From Pyrus communis (Eukaryota > Streptophyta > Magnoliopsida > Rosales > Rosaceae): 64,000 bases of DNA. Position 1 is the first letter of the stretch; every line of letters starts with the position of its first letter. Where the stretch lies: the NCBI RefSeq assembly GCF_963583255.1, contig NC_084810.1, forward strand, positions 6,541,751 to 6,605,750. Direction: 5' to 3'. Shown here in pieces: positions 55,433-64,000 of the stretch. The translations under genes were made by a program, and so were the position numbers. Under the pieces are notes generated by a model. That model saw nothing but the letters and a program-made list of their open reading frames with translations. It did not search any database and was not told where the DNA came from.

Positions 55433-56690
55433 TCTCCAAGCATTTGGGTTAAAACCTAAAACTTTTAATCGAGAAACATGTTTTTTGCCCAACCCTTTTG
55501 GGTTAAATTTTTAGCCCTAAATCATTAAAGAATGAAATTTAGATTTTTAAAATAACTTTTTTTTAAAAAATTATGTTGAATATGCTAATTTAATTCTATG
55601 AACATTTGAATCTAAAAATAATTAGATTCTGATAAATATTTTAAAAAAAATCACTTAATTGACGCTACGAAACTCGTGAAACACTATAAAAGAATATGAA
55701 AGACATGAAATATTTTTTTTTTAATTATTTTCGCAGTTGGATTTAAATTTAGACCGTTAGATCTTTTTCTTTACAGCTAAATTTGTTCAGATTAGATTTT
55801 AGCCATTGAATTCAATGAATTTATAAATATAAAACAAAAAAAATATACATATATGGTGGGCTAACTGTGACATCCCACATCGCCCAGGGGAGTGATCCTT
55901 AAATGTATATTCCAATCCCTACCTAGCACGAGGCCTTTTGGGAGCTCATTGGCTTCGGGTTCCATCGGAACTCCGAAGTTAAGCGAGTAACGCGCGAGAG
56001 TACTCCCATGATGGGTGACCCACTGGGAAGTTCTCGTATGAGTTCCCAGAAACAAAACTGTGAGGGCGTGGTTGGGGCCCAAAGCGGACAATATCGTGCT
56101 AAGGTGGTGGGTCGGGGCCGGGAAGTGATCCGCCCCGGGCCGGGATGTGACAATTTGGTATCAGAGTCTAACCCTGGTGGTGGTGTGCCAACGAGGACGT
56201 CGGGCCCCTAAGGGGGGTGGATTGTGACATCCCACATCGCCCAAGGGAGTGATCCTTAAATGTATATTCCAATCCCTACCTAGCACGAGGCCTTTTGGGA
56301 GCTCACTGGCTTCGGGTTCCATCGGAACTCCAAAGTTAAGCGAGTAGCGCGCGAGAGAACTCCCATGATGGGTGACCCACTGGGAAGTTCTCGTGTGAGT
56401 TCCCAAAAACAAAACCGTGAGGGCGTGGTCGGGGCCCAAAGCGGACAATATCGTGCTAAGGTGGTGGAGCGGGCCCGGGATGTGGTGGACCCCGGGCCGG
56501 GATGTGACACTAACCCACTAACCCAGGGAAAATTTTGGGCTAAATTTGCTCTAAAAAATGAATTTTGGGTTAAAACTCAAATTTGACATAAGGGTTGGAG
56601 CGAGTTGGGATAAGTTTGAAACCTAAAATTTGAGTTTTACTCCAAGGGTTGGGCTTAGCTTCACAATGGGTTAGCAATAATGTGATTTAA
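55433..56690. repeat. AT-rich MITE-like repeat split by Cassandra
   Basis: The left part starts near CATTTGGGTTAAAACCTAAA. The right part, after the Cassandra, ends near TGGGTTAGCAATAATGTG and contains GGGTTAAAACTCAAATTTGA in both orientations. It is the same family as the repeat at 35540-36006. Confidence 0.45.
55866..56509 (+). mobile_element. Second complete Cassandra TRIM element
   Basis: LTRs 55866-56152 and 56223-56509 (287 bp each) flank a 70-bp interior with TTTGGTATCAGAG directly after the 5' LTR (56154-56166) and AAGGGGGGTGGAT before the 3' LTR. The target duplication CTAAC (55861-55865, 56510-56514) is exact. The LTRs differ from each other at several bases, so it is not brand-new. 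5S-like segments lie at about 55940-56047 and 56297-56404, with AAGTTAAGCG at 55977-55986 and GATGGGTGACC at 56010-56020. Confidence 0.93.
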
Positions 56691-56944
56691 AATCGCCTTT
56701 GGTGAGAATCAAAGCTAGGACCTCTCACTCACAAGTGAAGAGGAATACCACTAAACCGTAGCAATAATATGTTTCAAATTCACACTTAATATAAAAAACG
56801 ATACTTAAAACCTTAAGTTTCATACTTAGTTCAGTTTGAGCTCACATTCATTTGATATGTTTTGTAAAAATTTCAAGAATTTGGGATGTGAGCTCAAACC
56901 AAACTTAATTGTTCTTCAACTGGCTCACACTCAATCAAAGTTTT

Positions 56945-57345
56945 AAAATACGCTAGGCGCTAGTCGGGTGGCGGGTTAGGGCCTAACTCCTAGACGGCTA
57001 GGCAGACTAGGTAGATTTAAGTAAATGCATTATATTTTGTGTAAATAAGTGTCTATTTATACTATATATATATATATATATATAATTTCATCATAAACTA
57101 CAAAATACAATGACATATATATTATGAAATATTGGAACATAATGAAAAAAAATGGGGAACAAGCATATAATGTGTGTTCATTTAAGTATTCAACAAGTCT
57201 CTTACAATTTATTGAGAAAAATAAAATTCAAAATGAAAGTTATCTATTTTCTGTCTAAGTGAGTCACAACTTAGGTGAATGCCTAGGTGGGTCTGAACGG
57301 ACCAGGCGGTCCTAAATGGGCATTTTAAGTATTACCTATGAATTA
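56945..57345. mobile_element. MITE with CTAGGCGCTAG-type end
   Basis: Starts near ATACGCTAGGCGCTAGTCGG and ends near GGCGGTCCTAAATGGGCA. A similar element in opposite orientation follows at 57575-58015. A TA run lies at 57063-57083. Confidence 0.5.
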
Positions 57346-57574
57346 AAGGCATCCCACTCAAAAAAAGTGGGGATATATATGAGGATATCCAAAACGTGGA
57401 AGGGACCAGATCCATTGCCATTCGCAAGTATTATTTACGAATTAAGGATAAAATTCAAATTATTGCATGCTTTACAGATATATCATGTGATTTAAGAATG
57501 TCCAGCTTCTGCTATGGTGAGTGTTATTAAATTCTATATTTGCTCGCCTACCCCCATTCAAGCCACGAGGGTAA

Positions 57575-58015
57575 TTCACTGTTCTAAAAATTCTCGTCTA
57601 ATGCCGTCTAGGCTCTGCTTAGACGATAAGCAGCTAGCCACCATTTCGATTAATTTCTAAGCGTTTGAAAATTAAGAAAGGGCATCTGGAACTGCTTAGA
57701 CGTTTACTTAGCCAGCTTAGGTCATGACTCTCACTTAGACAAAAAATCGATAAAATTTCAGTTTGCATTTTATTTTTTTCAATAAAATGTAATAGACCTG
57801 TTGAATACTTGGATAAATACTAATTATATGGTTCCCCGTGTTTTTAATATGTTCTAATGCTTTATAATCAATATGTTATTTTATTTTGTAATTTATGTAT
57901 CCTGTACTATGATGTATTTTTTTTTAAGTATAAATAGACATATATAATAAATTTACTTAAATTTGCCTAGATAAGGCCTAGGTGCTAGGCCCAACTAGTG
58001 GCTAACATTTTTAGA
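57575..58015. mobile_element. Inverted partner of the preceding MITE
   Basis: Starts TTCTAAAAATTCTCGTCTAA and ends GGCCTAGGTGCTAGGCCCAA...TTTTTAGAA. Its interior (TAAATAGACA, AATATGTTCTAATG) is the reverse of that of the element at 56945-57345. The sequence ATTAAATTCTATATTTGCT flanks this insertion at 57527 and again at 58220, so host DNA was duplicated around it. Confidence 0.5.
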
Positions 58016-58020
58016 ACATT

Positions 58021-58210
58021 GAGTTCATCCAAAATAATAATAAAAAAAAAAGCCACGAGAACATTGAGTTCATCCAAATAATAATAAAAAAAAAAGCCAC
58101 TAACATTTTTAGAACATTGAGTTCATCCAAAATAATAATAAAAAAAAAAAAAAGCCACGAGAACAATGAGTTCATCCAAATAATAAAAAATAAAAAAAGC
58201 CACGAGGTTA
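58021..58210. repeat. ~50-bp tandem repeat upstream of TPS-2
   Basis: GAGTTCATCCAAA recurs at 58021, 58066, 58119 and 58168, each followed by AATAATAA, an A run and GCCAC. It lies 100-290 bp upstream of the start codon, between a MITE and the TATA box. Confidence 0.9.
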
Positions 58211-58241
58211 CCTTTTGGATTAAATTCTATATTTGCTTGCC

Positions 58242-58249
58242 TATAAATA
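58242..58249 (+). promoter_or_regulatory. TATA box of TPS-2
   Basis: TATAAATA lies 58 bp upstream of the ATG at 58307, leaving room for a short leader. It is the only good TATA motif in the 200 bp before the gene. Confidence 0.6.
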
Positions 58250-58306
58250 CATGATCGTCCACGCATTCTTCTTCATATACTGACTAAAATTCTCCAACAG
58301 GAAAGC

Positions 58307-60604
58307 ATGGCATTAATCCAGGATTCAGCAGAAGCTCAATCACAAAATGCTAAGCCTGAAGTTGCTCGGCAGACGGCAAATTTTCACCCAAGCGTTTGGG
58401 GAGATCAGTTCATAAATTATGATGATTCCCAAGACATTGTAATACATATCATGCATGCATGCACGCACATTATCTTCTACAATATCACAGCAGTTTTTTT
58501 ACATTATGAGTTATGATACAGTGTATGGCTATTTTTAAATACATAAAATTTACACTTTCTAATAGAAGCGGACTTTACCATTTGCAGATTACTCAAGCTC
58601 AAAGTCAACAACAGGTTGATGAACTCAAAGAAATTGTGAGGGAAGGATTCACAACTAGTGCGACTGATTTTTCACTTCAGCTAAAGTTGATTGATGCAAT
58701 TCAGCGCCTTGGCTTGGCATACCATTTTGAAAGAGAAATCGGAGAAGCACTTGAACGTATGCATTCTACGTTTGATGATGACCATGGCAACGATGATGTT
58801 GATCTATACACTGTTGCTCTTGGTTTCCGGCTGCTAAGACAACATGGATATAATGTTTCATGTGGTAGGTGTAAACAAATTAACTTAATTAGTTAATTTG
58901 AGTTACTATTAAAACTTTCTTAATTCTTTTGTCCCTATTTTCTGAAAATCATGCAGCCATATTCAACAATTTCAAAGATGAAAGTAGTTACTTCAAGGAA
59001 AGCTTGATTGATGACATGTCTGGTATGCTAAGCTTTTATGAAGCAACACATCTGAGGGTGCATGGAGAAGACATATTAGAAGAGGCTCTAGTATTCACCA
59101 CCACTCACCTTGAGTCAGCAGCAAACCGTGTAAGCAATCCACTAGCTACACAAATAACTCAAGCCCTAGAGAGACCTCTGCGAAAAAGTCTAGAGAGATT
59201 ATCTGCGCGACGTTACATTTCAATCTACCAAGAAGAAGCTTCACATAATGAATCTCTTCTGAAACTTGCAAAGTTAGACTTCAATCTTGTCCAGCCTTTG
59301 CACAAAAAGGAGCTTCAAGAGATCACTAGGTAATTAAGCTGATCTTATTAGTTTGCAAGATGGCACCAAACACACACACACACACGCACACACACAACTT
59401 TCGACTTCGAAGTAATTAATGGTTAAGTAATATGTTTAGGTGGTGGAGAGCACTAGACTTTGAAAGGAAACTGCCATTTGCAAGAGATAGGATGGTAGAG
59501 TTGTACTTTTGGATCGTCGGAGTGTATTTTGAACCCCAATACTCTGTTGGGAGAAAAATTATGACAAAAGTGAGTGTCTTGCTCACAATATTGGATGATA
59601 TCTACGACGCATTTGGTACATTTGAAGAGCTCGTAGTCTTTACTGAAGCGATTGACAGGTTTGAGAATTTAAATAATAACTATCTGTTAAAAATTATTAA
59701 AAACTGCTACTTTATTCCAATGATTACGATGATGATTATGCTAGCGCTTCAGGTGGGATGTCAATTGCATTGATGAACTCCCGGAATATATGCAAACATT
59801 TTATCATGCACTTTTAAATCTCTACAATGATATTGAGGCAGAGATGGCCAAGGAAGGAAGATCATACCGAGTTCCATATGCAATACAAGCTGTATGTAGT
59901 ACATAAACATATGCAGAACTTTCCTTTTAAACTTTTTTTCCTTCCTGGTAAATTAACATAGCCTTGGCTCGTCAGATGAAAGATCAAGCTCGATCCTACT
60001 TTAATGAGGCCCGATGGTTGCACGAGGGACAAGTTCCAAGCATGGAGGAGTATATGCGTGTTGCAACAGTTTCGATTAGTTACACCTTTCTTACAACCAT
60101 ATCTTTACTTGGCATGGGAGATGTTGTAACGAAGGAAGCATTTGAGTGGTTGTTCACTGACCCCAAAATTGTTAGAGCTGCAAATACAATTTTTAGGCTC
60201 ATGGATGACATTGTTTCCACAGACGTACGTATAATTTATTAGCTTGTTGTGCGATTATTTCAAAGCAGTAAGATCCTAAGACAAATTAATTTTGGATTTA
60301 ATTTTTGCAGTTTGAGAAAGAGAGAGCGCATGCTGCTTCTAGTGTTGACTGCTACATGAAGCAATATGGGGTGTCAAAGCAAGAGACAGTTGATGTTTTT
60401 CAGAAGCAAATTATGGGTTTGTGGAAGGATATAAACGAGGAGTTCCTTAGACCAACTTCTGTGCCAATGCCTATTCTTATGCGCGTTCTCAATTTAACAA
60501 GAGTAACTGATCTTCTTTACAAAGGGGAAGATGGATTCACACGTGTGGGAAAGGTGACAAGAGATAGTGTTACTTCAGTCTGTATCGATCCTGTGCCACT
60601 ATGA
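58307..60604 (+). CDS. Terpene synthase TPS-2 (class I, TPS-a-like), seven exons
   Basis: Exons 58307-58438, 58588-58864, 58957-59329, 59440-59658, 59753-59891, 59976-60224 and 60311-60604 (GT/AG throughout) join to 1683 nt, 560 residues and TGA, no internal stops. Class I terpene cyclase: Mg2+-dependent ionisation of farnesyl or geranyl diphosphate. Motifs: RQx8W (R21-W31, NFHPSVWGD), RDR (276-278), DDIYD (313-317), and the second metal site D457-D458-x-x-S461-x-x-x-E465, all canonical. No transit peptide, so probably cytosolic, which for TPS-a usually means a sesquiterpene product. The start is the first ATG after the TATA box and gives the normal family length. Its C-terminus and exon sizes match TPS-1 closely; it is the intact reference copy of the cluster. 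The exact product cannot be read from sequence. Confidence 0.92.
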
Positions 60605-60770
60605 GTTGGTTTCGTTGCTGTTAGAATATCGATGTTTTATGATGTTTCGTTGAATAAGATGACCTATGTACTTTTTTTATTTTGATGAAAGATCAACTCA
60701 TAAAGCCCTTAGGCACAACAAGAATAAGGCCAATAAAAGCCGAAATAAAAAGCATAAACGATTGGCGTGA
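60605..60770 (+). other. TPS-2 3' untranslated region
   Basis: The first 20 bp (GAGTTGGTTTC...CTGTTAG) match the TPS-1 3' UTR, after which the two diverge. The copia LTR begins somewhere in or just after this stretch. Confidence 0.5.
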
Positions 60771-61169
60771 GTTAGTAGTTTGGTTACGAATATAATTATC
60801 ATTATTGTATTTCCTAAATTTATTAGGGTCATTAACTATTACTTGGACTACAAGAGATGTGAGTATATGTATTACCTCCAAGATGGAGAAGAATATATAG
60901 AAGAATATTGGAGCCCTAGAATTATTTTTAATTGGGTATCAGAGGAGATTTCGACGTGTCTCTATAAACCCTAACCCTTGTTGCCGACTTGGAGATCTTG
61001 TTGGCTGGAAAAATAGCAACCTGCAGTAAAACCAAAGGTGATCTCGAAACAAGAGAATCACCTTGAACCTAAATCCTAGGAACCTAACCGCATCAGTAAA
61101 CCAAAGATGATATCGAAACAAGAGGATCGCCTTGAACCTAATCCTAGAAACGTAATCGCATAACTACAC

Positions 61170-63995
61170 TACCGTTTCTTCTTTCAATGGCAGAAAGCCA
61201 TGCAACAATTTCTACCGTGGGGTGAACCATTGGGCTTGCTGTGCTGACATACAGTGTGGGCTGTTTTGGGCTTACGGAGCCTGGAGCCCACACTCCAAGC
61301 AAACTGAAGGCAGGTGCGATGGTGCCAATATTGTCATCAGACTGGGCACGGGTCCGCTTAGTCCACCAGCAATACTCAATGATGATGTACAATCGGACCC
61401 AGAAAATCTAGGCCCGCAGCTTTCATTATTGAATTTGATTTCGTCCCAAGAGCAATCTGATGATCCAGGTAACACAGACATAGCTTTATTTGCATTTGCT
61501 AATCTAGATACATGTTGGGTCATTGATTCAAGAGTCATTGATCATATGACTTATGATCGTACTCTTTTTAATTCGACAAGACCACCACTACGGGATAGTA
61601 TTGTCACTACTAATGGCCGTATTTCCCCACTTAAGGGGACGGGTTCAATAGCACTCACTCCTACTCTTCTCTCTACACAACTACTTACTTGTTCCGTCAC
61701 TCTCTAGCCATTTGTTATATTTGGGACAGGTCGCTGAGCAATTAGACTGTGTTGTGCTAATGTTTCCGTCTTACCGTTTACTTCAAAATATCCTAACTGA
61801 GGCAATCATTTGGGCGTGTTACTAAGAGCATGGTGTTGTACTATGTTGATGATGTTGCACAAGGACGTGTACATCAAGTTCAAGGTTGTAATAATGAAAG
61901 GTTGAAGACTGTTTCAATTGTGGCATCGTAGGCTAGCTCATGCCTCTTTTGGTTATTTACGAAAATCACTTTTAGTAATATTTCAGATTCTTCATTGAAT
62001 TGTAATGTTTGCACATTAGCTAAAAGCCATCAAGCCTCCTATTCTTCAAGTTTAAATCAAAGAACAAGGACGTGTACATCAAGTTCAAGGTTGTAATAAT
62101 GAAAGGTTGAAGACTGTTCAGTTGTGGCATCGTAGGCTAGCTCATGCCTCTTTTGGTTATTTATGAAAATCACTTTTAGTAATATTTCAGATTCTTCATT
62201 GAAGTGTAATGTTTGCACATTAGCTAAAAGCCATCAAGCCTCTTATTCTTCAAGTTTAAATCAAAGAACAATTTTGTTTGAGTTAATTCATTTTGATGTG
62301 TGGGGGGGCCATCTCTGGTTACTACTCAACACAGTTTGCGTTGGTTTCTAACATTTGTTGACGACTGCACTAGAATGATATGGTTGTACCTCATGAAAAA
62401 TAAATGCGATGTGGTTGACATCTTTAGAAAATTATATCGCATGGTCAATACTCAACATTCATTCCTTGTTAAAGTGCTTTTGTCAGACAACAGTGGTGAG
62501 TATCTTACTCAAGATTTTTCTCATTTTTTTACAAAAAAAAAAAAAAAGGCATTCTTCATGAAACTATGTGTCCTTAAACCCCACAGCAAAATGGAGTTGC
62601 CAAACGAAAAAATAGGCATATATTTGAGATTGCTCGTGCTCTTCATATTGGTAGCTATGCACCTAAGACATATTAGGTTGATGCAGTCATCTATGCTATT
62701 GATCTCATTAACCGAAGCCATTACATGTTCTCTCTTTTAGAACACCCTTGACCATGTTGTCTGATCATGCTTTCCTTCCATCCACTCTCCATGTTGAACC
62801 TCGGGTTTTTGGTTGTGCGGCATATGTTAATCTTCATAAAAATAAAAGAAGCAAGCTTGATCCATGTGTGATGCGGTGTGTGTTCCTTGGCTTTAGTCCT
62901 CAACAGAAGCGATATCAATGTTATCATCTATCCACTCGACATATGTATGTCACCATGGATATTACCTTCTCTGAAGGTGAATTATTTTTCCCTTCCCACC
63001 ATACTCCGCAGGAGGAGACAACCTTAATTAAAGATTATGGCGGATTTGGTGTGGTGGAGTAATACCACATGCTGACTTTGATCCACCTACAAAACGTGCT
63101 AGCCTAAGTGAGTCGTCTGACCACCGAGACAATGTAAAAGACATCACACGTGATGATGCATGTGCTGGAGAAAGTGGGTTGCAAGACAGCCCAAGTGGGC
63201 AAAATGGATTATCTTCTAATTATGAACAAGCTGGCGTCAAAAACCCATTTGGGCGTGATGATTATGTTGCACATGGTAGCTTTTAAAGCCCATTTAGGTA
63301 TAATGATAATGCTACACTTGGCTGTGGTGAAAGCCTATCTGGGTGTGAAGATGGCTTGATTAAGACCATGATAAGTGGGTTGTTTGATGTTGCCAGCCCA
63401 CGTGGGCATTTCCCTGGACATGTTGGAATTGAGACAAAAGAATGTGGTGGGCCTCCTAATGATGATGAACACATTGAACCCACAACAAATAAGTCGGCTG
63501 ATACTGCTAGCCCATTTGGGCTTCTCCCTGCTTTTGTAGCGTGCCTAAATGGGCTATTTCGTACTTCTGCCATCTGCCCAAATAGGTCCACTACTATTTC
63601 CCTGAGTAACATCTCAAATGACAACTCCTATCACACTCTTCCAATACCAGTCAATGATTCAACAGATATCCTGGAGGTAAGTACTCAATTAGAAATTCGT
63701 AAACCACTCTATTTGTCACCTCCTAGACAAAATCGAGGAAAGCCGCCATATAGGTATTCTCTAGAAGAGAAGGTACGGTACTTTATTGCAAACTATGTCT
63801 CCACTCATCGACTCTAGCCGAAATACCATGTGCTTGTTCAACAAATGGACACTATCAAATACATACCAGAGCGGAAAAAGCCTTGAATGATACAAAATGG
63901 ACATAAGCAATGCAAATTGAGATGGAGGCATTACAGAAAAATAATACATTAAGCGTGGTTACACTTCCCAAGGGAAAAAAAACCAGTGGGATGCA
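61170..63995 (+). pseudogene. copia gag-pol polyprotein, broken
   Basis: In order: a Gag zinc-knuckle piece (CQYCHQTGHG, about 61320); the protease region CWVIDSRVIDHMTYD at about 61513-61557, where the catalytic DSG is DSR; a GAG_pre-integrase segment (LWHRRLAHASFGYL, CNVCTLAKSHQ) present twice through a 205-bp tandem duplication; an integrase core (FLTFVDDCTRMIWLYLMKNK, LLSDNSGEYL) with a poly-A frameshift at 62530; a post-integrase part (FGCAAYVNLHK, KRYQCYHLSTR); a variable linker with repeated CCCATTTGGGC-type words; and the RT start (LPKGKKPVGCKW in a shifted frame) at the window edge. Multiple stops rule out function. Confidence 0.8.
61861..62269 (+). repeat. 205-bp tandem duplication inside the copia relic
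   Basis: 61861-62065 and 62066-62269 are nearly identical (AAGGACGTGTACATC at 61861 and 62066). Each encodes the pre-integrase zinc-binding segment. The few differences suggest a fairly recent slippage or unequal-crossover event. Confidence 0.9.
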
Positions 63996-64000
63996 AATGG

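Larger units (their letters stand above)
60770..64000 (+). mobile_element. Ty1/copia retrotransposon, decayed, runs off the window
   Basis: An LTR-like stretch (boundaries uncertain) is followed at about 60935-60946 by GGGTATCAGAGG, close to the initiator tRNA-Met primer binding site. Gag, protease, integrase and the start of reverse transcriptase follow in copia order on the + strand, with many frameshifts. It begins within about 170 bp of the TPS-2 stop codon. Confidence 0.75.

Noticed and set aside
55940..56047. Functional 5S rRNA gene
   Set aside because: Only the central part matches 5S rRNA. It lies inside TRIM LTRs that have target duplications, so it is Cassandra sequence, not an rRNA gene.

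Overview
This is plant nuclear DNA. Two genes have seven exons joined by GT/AG introns, most of the rest is degenerate transposons, and plant-only families are present (class I terpene synthases, Cassandra elements, SnRK2 and LRR-receptor fragments). The terpene synthase sequences and the repeat families look most like Rosaceae, tribe Maleae (apple or pear). That assignment is an inference from recognition, not from a search.

The core of the window is a terpene synthase (TPS) cluster on the + strand. TPS-1 (20573-23998, 599 codons) and TPS-2 (58307-60604, 560 codons) both splice to open frames, and exons 3-7 have identical lengths in the two genes (373, 219, 139, 249, 294 nt). TPS-2 has the canonical DDIYD metal-binding motif. 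TPS-1 reads DNIYD and carries an extra Ser-rich, basic N-terminus resembling a plastid transit peptide. Between them lie relics of at least one further copy: exon 6 in three tandem 1.37-kb units that share a retroposon insertion, a broken exon 7 at 36.0 kb, and an exon-7 tail at 40.8 kb. The 3' flank of the TPS unit is also recognisable in several places, so the cluster grew by segmental duplication and was then broken up by transposons.

Layout. 1-7.4 kb: Ty3/gypsy gag and LTR debris. 7.4-7.7 kb: ribosomal protein L9 pseudogene (minus). 8.9-12.1 kb: small MITEs, a LINE RNase H remnant and two Mutator-like elements. 12.3 kb: a Helitron-type 3' end. 13.3-19.2 kb: a large, nearly perfect inverted repeat around a 53-bp minisatellite and hAT-derived sequence. 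19.5-20.5 kb: a LINE tail abutting TPS-1. 24-31 kb: sparse DNA with orphan minus-strand exons (SnRK2 kinase, HIT-type zinc finger). 31.2-36.3 kb: tandem TPS pseudo-exons. 36.4-39.9 kb: an hAT-like element carrying about seven copies of a 346-bp repeat. 42.1-43.6 kb: a Mutator-like element carrying an FHA-domain/AT-hook reading frame. 43.8-47.0 kb: a 3.2-kb solo-LTR-like unit. 48.1-52.7 kb: an hAT copy with nested insertions, including a complete Cassandra element. 53.6-54.1 kb: LRR-receptor relic. 55.9-56.5 kb: a second complete Cassandra. 58.3-60.6 kb: TPS-2. 60.7-64.0 kb: a decayed Ty1/copia element running off the end.

Only TPS-1 and TPS-2 look like functional protein genes, with the FHA frame as an uncertain third. 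The two TPS enzymes would convert prenyl diphosphates to terpene volatiles, TPS-2 probably in the cytosol and TPS-1 possibly in plastids. I saw no tRNA genes, no CRISPR arrays and no bacterial-type features.
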